Source: an uncultured Bacteroidales bacterium (GTDB lineage: Bacteria > Bacteroidota > Bacteroidia > Bacteroidales > P3). Taken from it: a DNA stretch of 64,000 bases. Position numbers and translations under genes: made by a program. Positions 26,077 to 35,240 of the stretch are shown one piece after another (position 1 is the stretch's first letter; each line of letters begins with the position of its first letter). The stretch is from assembly GCA_947168665.1 (NCBI GenBank), contig CAMVMX010000005.1, forward strand, positions 1-64,000. Reading direction: 5' to 3'. Below the pieces are notes generated by a model. That model did no database searches and was not told where the DNA came from. It saw only the letters and a program-made list of their open reading frames with translations.

Positions 26077-26934
26077 TCAACCCCTCTCGCCGCCTTGCTT
26101 GATGGAGAAGAAGAACTCCAGTCCGCCCTCGTTGCGGTTTTTCACATAGATGTCCCCTCCGTGGAACAGCACAGCGTGTTTCACTATCGAAAGGCCCAGC
26201 CCCGTGCCACCGTTCTTGCGGCTGCGGCCCTCCTCGATGCGGAGGAAGCGGTCGAACAGCCGGGGCAGGTACTCGTTCTGCACCCCCTTGCCCGTGTCGT
26301 AGAGATGGATGAAATAGTGGGTGCCGTCGAAAGGCTTGTAGCACTGCATCACCACCGTGCACCCGTCGCCGGCATACTCGATGGCGTTCTCAATCAGGTT
26401 GCGGAATATCGAGTAAATCAGCAGCCCGTTGCCGTCTACCACCATCCCTTCGGGCAATGCGTTCTCAATCAGGGTTCCGTGTGCCTCGGCTTTGAGCGAA
26501 AGCTCGCGTGTGGCCTCCTCGGCCTGGGCGCGGAGGTCCACCTGCTCGCGGACAAAGAGGTCGTTGCCCTCCTCCAGCTTGTTGATCAGTGCCACATCGT
26601 TGATCAAGTCCGACAGTCGCAGAGTCTGGCTGTAGCACCGCTCCATGAAATATCGCCGTTGCTCGTCGCTCACCGGGCGGTCGCCCAGCAGTATCTCCAG
26701 ATACCCGCGTATCGAACTCACTGGGGTCTTCAGCTCATGGGCTATATTGTTGGTCATCTCCTGCTTCAGCTGCCGGTTGCGCCGCTGCTCCACAATAATC
26801 TGTTGTTTCGACACCTCGGCCTCCTCGCGCAGTTGTCGCTCGTTCCGCACCCTCACCTTCAGCCGCACCGCCATCCACACCAACGACACCAGCGCCAGTA
26901 TCAGCAAAACTATTGTAATTGTCAATGCGACCAT
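26077..26934 (-). CDS. sensor histidine kinase
   Basis: 285 residues. A single N-terminal membrane helix (about 3-25) is followed directly by a coiled-coil linker and the HisKA domain, with phospho-acceptor His66 in NNIAHELKTPVSS. The ATPase domain has the N box NLIENAIEYA, DTGKGV and GGTGLGLSIVKH. There is no periplasmic sensor domain; input must come through the membrane helix, linker or a partner. Co-directional with its response regulator, 67 nt downstream of it. Confidence 0.92.
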   Translation of the reverse strand: MVALTITIVLLILALVSLVWMAVRLKVRVRNERQLREEAEVSKQQIIVEQRRNRQLKQEMTNNIAHELKTPVSSIRGYLEILLGDRPVSDEQRRYFMERCYSQTLRLSDLINDVALINKLEEGNDLFVREQVDLRAQAEEATRELSLKAEAHGTLIENALPEGMVVDGNGLLIYSIFRNLIENAIEYAGDGCTVVMQCYKPFDGTHYFIHLYDTGKGVQNEYLPRLFDRFLRIEEGRSRKNGGTGLGLSIVKHAVLFHGGDIYVKNRNEGGLEFFFSIKQGGERG

Positions 26935-27001
26935 ATTGTGTTCAATCAGTTTGTTTTATAAAATCCATTTCTCCGGCGGGACCGCCGGGCCCCGGCGGCG
27001 G

Positions 27002-27712
27002 TCAATTGCAGTCCGGACACAAGGCATAGCCGAAACCGGTGCGGTTCACGATGCGCCGTCCCTCGGGCCCCAGTTTCTTGCGCAGGCGGGCTATGTGCAC
27101 ATCCACGCTGCGGTCGTTCACCAGCGCGTCGTTGGGCCACACTGAGGTCATAATCTCCTCGCGGCTGAAATAGCGGTTCGGGCTTTTGGCCATCAGGCAT
27201 AGAATCATATACTCCCTGCGGGTCAGCTCCACTGTGGTTCCCTGCGCCGTGACGCTCTGCTGCCGGGTGTCGATTCTCAGTCCCCCGCACTGCATCACCC
27301 CGTCGGCTTCGGCCTGTGCGGCGTGGCCGGGATGTTGGGGCTTGGAGCGTTTCAGCACCGCCTTGATGCGTGCCAGCACGGTGTCGAATGCGAAAGGCTT
27401 GGTAATGTAGTCGTCGGCCCCATAGGCAAACCCTTTCAGCTGGTCGTCGTGGCCGTCGCGGGCGGTGAGGAAGATGATGGGTGTGTTGTCGCCCCGCCCG
27501 CGCAGCTGCTGGGCCAGCTCAAACCCCGACAGGTGTCCCATCATCACGTCCAGCAGTATCAGGTCCGGCCGCCAGCCGGTGCCGCCGTCCAGTGTCTTCA
27601 GTGCCTCCTCGGCGCCTTCGCATGTCTGCACCTCGTATCCCTCGCTCTCCAGATTAAAACGCAGAATCTCGCACAAATCCTGCTCGTCGTCAACAACCAA
27701 TACTTTTGTCAT
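27002..27712 (-). CDS. OmpR/PhoB-type response regulator
   Basis: 236 residues from ATG 27712 (ATG at 27715 and 27733 are alternatives). Receiver domain with acidic pair D8-D9, phospho-acceptor D55 in LILLDVMM, and the conserved Lys in YITKPF. The C-terminal winged helix (about 140-230) has LTRREYMILCLMAKSPNRYFS and NDRSVDVHIARLRKKL. The open frame extends 59 codons upstream, but those codons run into tRNA-Phe and are not protein. Partner of the adjacent histidine kinase; target genes unknown. Confidence 0.94.
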   Translation of the reverse strand: MTKVLVVDDEQDLCEILRFNLESEGYEVQTCEGAEEALKTLDGGTGWRPDLILLDVMMGHLSGFELAQQLRGRGDNTPIIFLTARDGHDDQLKGFAYGADDYITKPFAFDTVLARIKAVLKRSKPQHPGHAAQAEADGVMQCGGLRIDTRQQSVTAQGTTVELTRREYMILCLMAKSPNRYFSREEIMTSVWPNDALVNDRSVDVHIARLRKKLGPEGRRIVNRTGFGYALCPDCN

Positions 27713-27782
27713 CATGTTTGGGACTTTAGTCATACTTTCCAACCCCCTTTGCCGCCCGTCCTGCGGGCAGGAGCAGGGCCGC

Positions 27783-27817
27783 AAAAAAAGAAAGGAGGCT
27801 TCATTCTGCCTCCTTTC
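27783..27817 (-). terminator. intrinsic terminator of tRNA-Phe
   Basis: GAAAGGAGGC (27790-27799) pairs with GCCTCCTTTC (27808-27817). On the minus strand the stem is followed by seven T. It lies 15 nt beyond the tRNA 3' end. Confidence 0.9.
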
Positions 27818-27831
27818 CGTGAATTGTCTTG

Positions 27832-27904
<73 letters not shown>

Positions 27905-27945
27905 ATCATTTCAAAAATTGGTGTTTCTCTCTTTGAAATCGGTTG

Positions 27946-27977
27946 CAAAATTACTCCTTTTTTTTCAATCGGCAAAA
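27946..27977 (-). promoter_or_regulatory. promoter of tRNA-Phe
   Basis: Minus-strand TAATTTTG (complement of 27946-27953) is preceded, after a 20-nt spacer, by TTTG (complement of 27974-27977). Located 41 nt upstream of the mature tRNA 5' end. Confidence 0.7.
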
Positions 27978-28063
27978 TTTTTTTTCAAAAAAAGTTGCAA
28001 CTTGCTGTCCTTTAGTTCTATTTTTTTACGGTTCCGGCACATCAAGCCTTTGCAAAACGGGGT

Positions 28064-28738
28064 TCAGGACTCCTTTTTTTCGTCGTTTTGGGGTTGTTCT
28101 GCAACGGTTGCGGGCTCATTTTTCTTGTTGCGGGTGTTCAGTATCAGCTGGTCGATGATAAACCAGAAGGCCCCCACCGTGATGGCCGCGTCGGCCACAT
28201 TGAAGATGGCGTTGAAGAACTCGAAATGCGTGCCGCCAATCAAAGGCAGGCTTTGCGGAAAGTCGATGCTGAACAGCGGAAAGTAGAACATGTCCACCAC
28301 ACTGCCCTGCAGCAGGGGGGCATAGCCCTCGGCCGGGAACATCTGGGCCAGCGTGTAGCTGCTTTCAGTAAAGAGCACCCCGTACAGGCAGCAGTCTATC
28401 AGGTTGCCCACCGCGCCGGCGGCAATCAACGCGCCGTAGGCAACCACCGCCGTGCGTCCCTCGCGCCGGATGTAATGTACCAAAAACCATATCAGCACCG
28501 CCGACGCCACCAGGCGGAACACCGACAAGACTATCTTCCCCACCGTGCCCCCTATCGTGGTGCCGAAGGCGAAGCCCTGGTTCTCCACAAAGTGCAGCAG
28601 GCACCAGTTGCCAATCAGCGGGATTTCTTCGCCGAGAATCATGTGGGTCTTCACCCATATTTTCAAGGCCTGGTCAGCGAGCAGTATGATGCCCAGCAGG
28701 CCGAACATTAGGATGTATTGTTTCTTTTTCTTCTGCAT
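28064..28738 (-). CDS. lspA: prolipoprotein signal peptidase II
   Basis: 224 residues from ATG 28738; upstream in-frame codons add a non-conserved segment. Inner-membrane aspartyl protease that cleaves lipoprotein signals at the lipobox. Four membrane helices are visible. The catalytic Asp pair is D149 (GSVVDMFYF) and D183 (FNVADAAITVG), and the GNLID motif is near 111-115. VENQGFAFG is the conserved first loop. About 50 residues longer than E. coli LspA because of a loop at about 120-145 and a charged C-terminal tail, both common in Bacteroidota. Substrates in this window include at least six predicted lipoproteins. Confidence 0.95.
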   Translation of the reverse strand: MQKKKKQYILMFGLLGIILLADQALKIWVKTHMILGEEIPLIGNWCLLHFVENQGFAFGTTIGGTVGKIVLSVFRLVASAVLIWFLVHYIRREGRTAVVAYGALIAAGAVGNLIDCCLYGVLFTESSYTLAQMFPAEGYAPLLQGSVVDMFYFPLFSIDFPQSLPLIGGTHFEFFNAIFNVADAAITVGAFWFIIDQLILNTRNKKNEPATVAEQPQNDEKKES

Positions 28739-29091
28739 AATGTGGGTATAACTGCCATTTGGCATAATTATTGCATGGCGCTTAAAATCTTTATAGCACT
28801 TAAAATCTTTCTGGTTGTAGATTCAACCTCGAAGTGCAGCATTGTTGTTCAAAGACAGGAGGAGTTTTTGTAATCTTTTTTCTGCTCAGTGCTGCGCCTG
28901 TCGCTGTAATTCAGGTGTCGGCGGGGTGTGTGCCCCTGCGCGCCGGGCGGTGTGGAGGCCGCAGGTTCGCTCAGAGTCCGTCCGAAGCCGGTTTCTGCGC
29001 CCCCGCGATGTCCCACGCGGTGCGCCGAAATGGGGTCCAAAAGTCATCGAAAGGGTGTAGGATGAGCGAGGTTGGGGCGAGCCTTGAGTTT
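28739..29091. other. gene-free gap upstream of lspA
   Basis: 28776-28810 holds two near-tandem copies of a GC(G/A)CTTAAAATCTTT unit 19 nt apart. 28880-28922 resembles 9942-9984, about 33 of 40 positions matching by eye around CTCAGTGNTGC. 28925-29060 is GC-rich with no supported gene. The lspA promoter probably lies within the AT-rich left part. Confidence 0.5.
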
Positions 29092-29667
29092 TCACTTAAA
29101 TTGGTCGCGCTGGCTTATGGCTTGGAGCAGTTCGTCGTACCATTCCTGCCCGAAGCGGCGGATGAGGGGTTCTCGGAGGTACTGGTAGAGCGGCACCCCG
29201 CACTCGCTGCCTTTGGCCACGGCGCAGCGGCACACGTCCCAGCGGTGGTAGTTGACGGCGGTGAACTCGCCGTAGTTGTCGACCCGGATGGGGTAGAGGT
29301 GGCAGGATACGGGTTTGAGGAAGTCGGTTTTGCCGTCGCGGCAGGCTTGTTCGATGGCGCAGAGGGCAGTGCCGTCGTCGGCCCAGGCCACGTAGGCGCA
29401 CTCGCGGTTGTTGACCAGGGGGGTGCAGGGCTCGGCGGCATTGTCGAGGGTGGAGACTCCCTCCCGCTCTACAACGGACCGTCCTTCGGCGGTCATGTAG
29501 GGCAGCACCTGGGGCAGGATGCGCTGGAGGGTGTCGACTTCGTCGTCGGTGAGGGGTGCGCCATAGTCGCCTTCGACGCAGCACTGGCCTTTGCATTGGG
29601 CCAGGTCGCAGCAGAATCGGCAATCGGCAATGTCGTCAGAGACTATGCTTTCTTTTACTATTAGCAT
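29092..29667 (-). CDS. DUF3109-family Cys-rich protein
   Basis: 191 residues, cytoplasmic. Cysteines cluster in CRFCCDLAQCKGQCC (about 16-30), then NRECAYVAW, CAIEQAC, KPVSCHLYPIR and CRCAVAKGSECG. This matches the DUF3109/YkgJ-like group of proteins proposed to bind zinc or an Fe-S cluster. The reaction is unknown. It lies 34 nt downstream of the 2-hydroxyacid dehydrogenase on the same strand, so probably the same transcript. Confidence 0.88.
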   Translation of the reverse strand: MLIVKESIVSDDIADCRFCCDLAQCKGQCCVEGDYGAPLTDDEVDTLQRILPQVLPYMTAEGRSVVEREGVSTLDNAAEPCTPLVNNRECAYVAWADDGTALCAIEQACRDGKTDFLKPVSCHLYPIRVDNYGEFTAVNYHRWDVCRCAVAKGSECGVPLYQYLREPLIRRFGQEWYDELLQAISQRDQFK

Positions 29668-29701
29668 TAGGGGTATAGGTTTTTTCTAAAATATAGTGGT
29701 T

Positions 29702-30655
29702 CTATATTTTCTCGGGTTTTAGGGCTTCTATTATTTTTTCGGCGAGGGTGCGGGCCAGTTTCTCTTTTGATTCAACTGTCCAGCCGGCCACGTGGGGGCT
29801 GAGGACTGTGCGGGGGCTGTGGAGGAGGTAGTTGAAGTCGGCTGGCAGGTGGTCGAGGTCGAGGCCGTCGCGGGTCATGTCCTCGTACTCTATCACGTCG
29901 AGGGCGGCGCCGAGGATTTGCCCTTGTTCGATGGCTTGTGCCAGGTCGGGGGTGCGGACCACGGCTCCGCGCGAGGTGTTGACGAGGTGGAAGGGGTGGG
30001 CGAAGGCTTTGATGAAGGGGTGGGAGACCATGTGGCGGGTTTCGGGGGTGAGGGGAACGTGGAGGCTGAGGACGTCGGCTCGGGCTTGCAGCTCGGCGAG
30101 GGTGACTTCCTGCACATAATGGGGGGCATAGCCTGCGGGCTTGTATTTGTCGTAGGCCAGGATGGTGCATTCGAAGCCTTGGAGCCGCTGGGCGAAGGCG
30201 GAGCCCATGTTGCCGAAGCCGATGATGCCGACGGTGCGGCCTTTGATTTCGAGGCCGCGGTTGGCTTCGCGCCGCCACAGGCCTTGGCGCACTTCGGCAT
30301 CGGCGGAGGCGATGTGGTTGAAGAGGGCCAGGAGGAGGCCGAGGGCGTGTTCGCCCACGGCGTCGCGGTTGCCTTCGGGCGAGTTGAGGCAGCGTATGCC
30401 GAGGCTTTGGGCATAGTCGACATCGATGGTTTCCATGCCGGCCCCGAGGCGCCCTATGCAGCGGAGGTGGCGGGCGCGGAGGAGGAAGGGACGGTCGATG
30501 ACTATCTTGCTGCGCACCACGAGGGCGTCGAAGTCGGCGATGCGGTCGAGGAGGGTGTCGTAGGTGAGGGAGGTGTCGACCACCACCTCGTGGCCGGCTT
30601 GGCGCAGGAGGTGGTGGAGGACGGGATGGGTGTTGTCGGTGACGAGGATGTTCAT
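29702..30655 (-). CDS. D-2-hydroxyacid dehydrogenase (phosphoglycerate dehydrogenase-like)
   Basis: 317 residues. NAD-dependent oxidoreductase. Substrate-domain motif GRLGAGMETID (68-78), NAD-binding GFGNMG (146-151), catalytic Arg229 in NTSRGAVV, Glu near 256, and His288 in SPHVAGWT. At ~317 residues it lacks the C-terminal ACT domain of long SerA proteins, so serine synthesis is possible but not proven. Another 2-hydroxyacid is an alternative. Sits between DUF4249 and DUF3109 genes in a run of minus-strand genes. Confidence 0.88.
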   Translation of the reverse strand: MNILVTDNTHPVLHHLLRQAGHEVVVDTSLTYDTLLDRIADFDALVVRSKIVIDRPFLLRARHLRCIGRLGAGMETIDVDYAQSLGIRCLNSPEGNRDAVGEHALGLLLALFNHIASADAEVRQGLWRREANRGLEIKGRTVGIIGFGNMGSAFAQRLQGFECTILAYDKYKPAGYAPHYVQEVTLAELQARADVLSLHVPLTPETRHMVSHPFIKAFAHPFHLVNTSRGAVVRTPDLAQAIEQGQILGAALDVIEYEDMTRDGLDLDHLPADFNYLLHSPRTVLSPHVAGWTVESKEKLARTLAEKIIEALKPEKI

Positions 30656-30683
30656 GAGCTGGATGCGGTGAGGGAGTGGAGGT

Positions 30684-31643
30684 TTATTGGCCGAGGGGGA
30701 TTTCGACCAGCATGGAGGAGCTGGCTCCGAGGATGCCTATGCCGCCGTTGACGTTGGAGTGAACCTGGACGGGCTCGTTGACGATGCTGAGTGCGCCACC
30801 GTTCTGCCGCTGGTTGATGAGGGTGACTTGGTAGAGATAGGCGTCGCGGCTGAGGGATGTCACTTCAAGGTACAATTTTGTGCCGCGATGTAAGACGGGG
30901 TCGCTAAGGCCTTCAATTTCACCCCGGATAACGTGGCTGAGGCCATTGATGCGGTCGCCGGAGAAGAAGACTTGCTTGCCACGGTTGTAGGCGACTTGCA
31001 TGTTGAGGCCGAAATAGTCGCTGGTGGGGTCTTGCTCAAAAAGTACGTCGTCGTTGATGATGAGGGAGAGGTAGCGCTTCTGGTTGTCGGTAGGGTCGAG
31101 AAAGAACGCCTTGAGCTGGTAGTAGTTGTCGACGTTGGCAGGGTCGTTGAGGGTGAACCGGAAATCGAGGCTGTATTCGCTGAAGGTGATGAGGGTGTCG
31201 CGATAGTTGTCGTAGGAGGGAAAGGTGTCCATGGTGATGTTGGAGAGGATTGAGGGGTCGGAGGCGGAGGGCGGCGCGGGCATGCGGCAACCGGCGGTGA
31301 GTTCGCCATGGTCGGGGACGCTGACGCGGAGGGTGAGGGTGTCGTCGGGGCGGAGGGTGAGGTCGGAGAGGTAGATGCCGTTTTCGGTGTAGGAGAAGGT
31401 GGCGGCATTGGGGGTGCCGTTGAGGTCGGCGCGGACGGTTGCGTTGTCGATGACGGGGAAGTTGGCCTCACGGAGGAAGAAGTTGCTGTAGGAGAGGCGC
31501 AGGGCAACGGGCGAGTCGGTTGTGGTCTGGCAGATGAGGACGGGCAGGGCATCGGTCTGCGAGCCGTTGAATTCGACCACTTTGCGGCATGAGGAGGTCA
31601 GGACGAGAATCGTCAGGGCGAGAAGTATGGTGATTTTTTTCAT
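30684..31643 (-). CDS. DUF4249-family lipoprotein
   Basis: 319 residues. The signal MKKITILLALTILVLTSSC has lipobox TSSC. The body is beta-rich, with LPVLICQTTTDSPVALRLS, ATVRADLNG, and TLTLRVSVPDHGELTAGC, patterns of DUF4249. Members of this family are encoded next to TonB-dependent receptors and are thought to be surface partners of them. Here the receptor gene is directly upstream (41-nt gap). Substrate unknown. Confidence 0.9.
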   Translation of the reverse strand: MKKITILLALTILVLTSSCRKVVEFNGSQTDALPVLICQTTTDSPVALRLSYSNFFLREANFPVIDNATVRADLNGTPNAATFSYTENGIYLSDLTLRPDDTLTLRVSVPDHGELTAGCRMPAPPSASDPSILSNITMDTFPSYDNYRDTLITFSEYSLDFRFTLNDPANVDNYYQLKAFFLDPTDNQKRYLSLIINDDVLFEQDPTSDYFGLNMQVAYNRGKQVFFSGDRINGLSHVIRGEIEGLSDPVLHRGTKLYLEVTSLSRDAYLYQVTLINQRQNGGALSIVNEPVQVHSNVNGGIGILGASSSMLVEIPLGQ

Positions 31644-31684
31644 TGTTTTATATGTTTAATATTGATAATTGGATTTGGGGTGTG

Positions 31685-34093
31685 TCAGAATTTCCAGAGA
31701 TAGCTGATGGAGGGGAGGATGGGGAAGATGGAGAGTTGGGTGAGCTGGTTTTTGCCGTTCCAGGAGGATTCGGGGTAGAGGAGGTAGGGGTTGAGGTGGT
31801 TGTAGACGTTGTAGACGCTGACGTTGATGGTGCGGCTGCCGTGGCGGAGGGGTTTGTGCCAGTTGAGGCTGATGTCCATGCGGTGGTAGTTAGGCATGCG
31901 GTAGTTGTTGCGGCCACTGATGTAGCTGGCAGATGAGTAGTAGTAACCTTCGTTGTTGCCGTTGATTTGCTCGGGGGTAGCGGGGTTGAACTGCTGGAAG
32001 GCGAGGGTGGCGGCGTTGCCGGTGGAGAAGACCCAGGTGACGGAGGCGTCGAAGCGCTCGGTGAATTTGTAGGAGAGGACGAGGCTGATGTCGTGACGGC
32101 GGTCGTATTTGGCGGGGAAGGGTTTACCGTTGTTGAGCGTCTGGCCGGGGCGGTCGAAGAGACGGTAGGTGTGGCTCCAGGTGTAGCCGAGCCAGCCGGT
32201 GAGGCGGCCAAGGTTTTTCTGGGCGAGGAACTCGACGCCATAGGCCCAGCCACGGCCCATGCAGACTTTGTTTTCCCAGCCCTGCGAGCTGCCCCAGAAG
32301 GAGGCTCCGTCTTTGTATTCGAGCAGGTTGTCCATGCTTTTGTAGTAGCCCTCGACGGAGAGGTTGAGCGAGTCGAGGAGGTTGTAGAAGAGGCCGGCGG
32401 CCACTTGGTGGGCGTTCATGGGCGTGATGTGGGCGGTGACGGGGACCCAGAGGTCGGTGGGCAGGGAGATGGAGGAGGTGCTGAGGAGGTGGAGGTATTG
32501 GGTCATGTAGGCGTAGCCCACTTTGGCCGAGAGGCGGTCGTTGATGAGGTAGCGGCCGCTGAGGCGGGGCTGGAGGGAGGGGTAGAACTTGCCCTGGACT
32601 CCGAAGCCGGTGAGGTTGAGGCCGAAGTTGACTTTGAAGCGGTCGTTGATGCGCCAGTCGTCTTCGGCATAGGCGCGGATTTCGTGGGCGGCGATGCGGC
32701 TCTGGCCGATGGTGGTGTCGATGGGTGTGGTTTCGTTTTCGACTTCTTTCATGCTGAAGGTCTCGGGGGTGAAGTAGTGGAAGATGTAGTGGGAGCCGAA
32801 TTTGACGGCGTGGTCGGGGGTGGGGGTGTAGTCGAAGTCGGCACAGGCGAGGAAGTCGCGTATGCCGGAGTTGAAGTTGAGGGTGTAGCTATAGTTGTCG
32901 TTGCGGAGTTGGTTGATATATTCCTCGGTGACGGAGAGGTTGCTGCGGTAGCGGGTGAATGCACCACTGAGGTTCATGAAGAGCTTGGGGGTGAGCTCGT
33001 AGTTCCAGCGAAGGCTGCCCACGATGTTGCCCCAGCTGTAGCGGAGGCGGGCATACTCGGTGTAGTCGTAGCCGTCGACGAGCTTGAAGCGGGCGTAGAT
33101 AACATCGTCGCCCATGTAGTAAGAAGCGTAGAGGCGGCTGCGGTCGCTGAAGCGGTGGGTGACCTTGGCGTTGAGATCATAGAAATAAGGACCGGCATTG
33201 ATACTGGAGGAGCCGCCTTCGGCCAAGCCTTCCATGCGGGAGGCCATGGCGAGGATGGGCTGGATGAGGATGTCGCCGTAGGTGCGGCGGGCGGAGATGG
33301 AGAAGGTGGTCTTTTCTTTGACGATGGGGCCTTCGAGGTAGGCTTTGGCGGAGATGAGGCCGATGCCGATGCCGCCGTGGAGCTCTTTGTCGTTGCCGTT
33401 GTTGGTGGTGATGTCGAGGACGGAGGAGAGTCGGCTGCCGAAACGGGCAGGGAAGCTGCCTTTGTAGAGCTGGATGTTCTTGACGGCGTCGGAGTTGAAG
33501 GCGGAGAAGAAGCCGCCGAGGTGGTTGACGTTGTACATAGGCACGCCGTCGAGGAGGAAGAGGTTCTCGTCGGGGCCACCGCCACGGACGTACATGCCGG
33601 CCATGCCCTCGCTGCCGTTCTGGACACCGGGCAGGAGCTGGACGGCTTTGACCACGTCGGTCTCGCCAAAGAGCATGGGGATGGCTTTGACTTGCTCGAC
33701 GGGGATTTCGACCACGCTGGCCTGTGAGCTTTCGACATGCTGGGTGCGCTGGCCGGTGACTTTGACTTCGGCGAGGGTGGTGGAGCCGTCGAGCTTGACA
33801 TTGAGACGGTGGTCGCGTTCCAGCTTGAGGTCGAAGAACTGGGTTTGGCATCCCACAAAGGATACACGGATGATGGCGTGGCTGTTGCGCAGGGTGAGGG
33901 AGTAGCGGCCATGCTGGTTGGTGACGGTGCCTTTGTGGGAGAGGGTGTCGTAGATGGTGGCGCCGATGAGGGTCTCGCCGGTGCGGGAGTCGGTGACGGT
34001 GCCGGTGACGGTGAAGGCGGACTGTTGGTTGCGCTGGGCCCATCCCACGGAGGCGGCCAACAGAAGGAGGATAAGGGTAAGGGTTCTTTTCAT
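31685..34093 (-). CDS. TonB-dependent receptor with carboxypeptidase-like N-domain
   Basis: 802 residues. Signal peptide MKRTLTLILLLLAASVGWAQ. A carboxypeptidase-D regulatory-like domain occupies about 27-110 (VTGTVTDSRTGETLIGATI). The plug domain (about 115-230) contains YVRGGGPDENLFLLDGVPMY, and a ~570-residue outer-membrane barrel ends in aromatic SYLWKF. It imports an unknown ligand using TonB energy. It pairs with the DUF4249 lipoprotein downstream. No SusD homologue is present, so it is not a canonical SusCD pair. Confidence 0.93.
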   Translation of the reverse strand: MKRTLTLILLLLAASVGWAQRNQQSAFTVTGTVTDSRTGETLIGATIYDTLSHKGTVTNQHGRYSLTLRNSHAIIRVSFVGCQTQFFDLKLERDHRLNVKLDGSTTLAEVKVTGQRTQHVESSQASVVEIPVEQVKAIPMLFGETDVVKAVQLLPGVQNGSEGMAGMYVRGGGPDENLFLLDGVPMYNVNHLGGFFSAFNSDAVKNIQLYKGSFPARFGSRLSSVLDITTNNGNDKELHGGIGIGLISAKAYLEGPIVKEKTTFSISARRTYGDILIQPILAMASRMEGLAEGGSSSINAGPYFYDLNAKVTHRFSDRSRLYASYYMGDDVIYARFKLVDGYDYTEYARLRYSWGNIVGSLRWNYELTPKLFMNLSGAFTRYRSNLSVTEEYINQLRNDNYSYTLNFNSGIRDFLACADFDYTPTPDHAVKFGSHYIFHYFTPETFSMKEVENETTPIDTTIGQSRIAAHEIRAYAEDDWRINDRFKVNFGLNLTGFGVQGKFYPSLQPRLSGRYLINDRLSAKVGYAYMTQYLHLLSTSSISLPTDLWVPVTAHITPMNAHQVAAGLFYNLLDSLNLSVEGYYKSMDNLLEYKDGASFWGSSQGWENKVCMGRGWAYGVEFLAQKNLGRLTGWLGYTWSHTYRLFDRPGQTLNNGKPFPAKYDRRHDISLVLSYKFTERFDASVTWVFSTGNAATLAFQQFNPATPEQINGNNEGYYYSSASYISGRNNYRMPNYHRMDISLNWHKPLRHGSRTINVSVYNVYNHLNPYLLYPESSWNGKNQLTQLSIFPILPSISYLWKF

Positions 34094-34179
34094 TGATATG
34101 TTCGTGTTGGTGATTATTACTTTGCTTTTTTGTTATGTAAACGCAGAAAAGGCATTTTTCTTACAGTGTGATGCGTTTT

Positions 34180-35199
34180 TTATTTCAGGTCTTCGTCTTG
34201 CACCCGGGCGGCGGGGTCGGGGTTGGAAAGGGTGAGGGAGGGCGATGGGCTGTCATAGCCGTCGCTGTCGGAGTCGGAGGTTCTGGGCTGGATGGGCTCG
34301 GAGTCGTTGTCGGGGTTAGGATGGTGGCGGCGGTGGCGGTGGGAGCGCTGTTTGTGTTCTTCGAGGGTTTCGCCGGCCACGATGCCGGTGGGGACGGCGA
34401 TGATGGAGTAGCCGAGGAGCATGACAATGGTGGAGATGAACTGGCCGGTGGCGGTGATGGGTGCGATGTCGCCATAGCCGACGGTGGTGATGGTGACGAT
34501 GGCCCAGTAGATGCCGCGGGGGATGCTGGAAATGGCAGGGTTGATTTTGCCCTCGATGCCGTACATGGTGGCACCGAGGATGACGGCAAAGATGAAGACG
34601 AACATCATGAAGATGAGAATCTTGATGCCGCTGCGCCGCAGGGCGTTGAGGAGAAACCGGCTCTCGTCGAGGAAGCGCTGCATCTTGAAGATGCGGAAGA
34701 TGCGGAGCATGCGCATGAGACGGAGCACGGACAGGGTGGAGGCGGCGGGCACCAGCAGACTGAGCCATGAGGGGAAGATGGAGAGGAAGTCGATGATGCC
34801 GTAGAAGGAGAGGACGTAGCGCCAGGGCTTGTTGAGGCAGTAGATGCGGAGGTAGTACTCGAAGGTGAAGAGGATGGTGAAAAGCCAGCCGATGATGCGC
34901 ATGGAAATGGAGAACCAGTGGGAGGAGTCGGCGACACTTTCGAGCATGATGACGATGATGTTGAGGGCGATGAGGACGAGGAGCCAGATGTCGAACTTTT
35001 TGCCCGCCGGGGTGTCGGCTTTGAAGATGATGGTGTATATTTGCTGCTTGGTAAGGGATCGATAGCGTTTGGGGAGGAGGACGGTGAAGAGGGCGCGGTG
35101 GAGTATGTCGCCAATGAAGTTGATGATTTGCCGGGCGATTTCGGCATAGGGTATGCTGACAATGAAGCGTACCAGGGCCTTGAAGGCATTCTTGATCAT
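34180..35199 (-). CDS. voltage-gated-type potassium channel
   Basis: 339 residues from ATG 35199; the open frame continues far upstream only by overlapping the M16 gene. Six membrane helices (about 70-90, 98-120, 126-150, S4 at 155-175, 192-214, 250-275). S4 carries repeated Arg/Lys (LRLMRMLRIFRIFK), and the selectivity filter is TTVGYGD (238-244). S4 plus this filter mark a Kv/KvAP-like tetrameric K+ channel. The last ~60 residues form a soluble tail, first His/Arg-rich (about 283-293), then Asp/Ser-rich, which is unusual. Between the M16 gene (41 nt) and the TonB receptor gene. Confidence 0.92.
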   Translation of the reverse strand: MIKNAFKALVRFIVSIPYAEIARQIINFIGDILHRALFTVLLPKRYRSLTKQQIYTIIFKADTPAGKKFDIWLLVLIALNIIVIMLESVADSSHWFSISMRIIGWLFTILFTFEYYLRIYCLNKPWRYVLSFYGIIDFLSIFPSWLSLLVPAASTLSVLRLMRMLRIFRIFKMQRFLDESRFLLNALRRSGIKILIFMMFVFIFAVILGATMYGIEGKINPAISSIPRGIYWAIVTITTVGYGDIAPITATGQFISTIVMLLGYSIIAVPTGIVAGETLEEHKQRSHRHRRHHPNPDNDSEPIQPRTSDSDSDGYDSPSPSLTLSNPDPAARVQDEDLK

Positions 35200-35240
35200 A
35201 GGTGTATGGGGTTTGAGGTGTTCTTGGTGGGCATGGGGTG

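Noticed and set aside
28834..29664. 276-codon plus-strand frame over the DUF3109 gene
   Set aside because: Opposite strand has a Cys-rich conserved family; the plus frame has no features.
31967..33727. 586-codon plus-strand frame rich in Gly/Val/Glu
   Set aside because: Antisense to the TonB receptor; low-complexity composition typical of a shadow frame.
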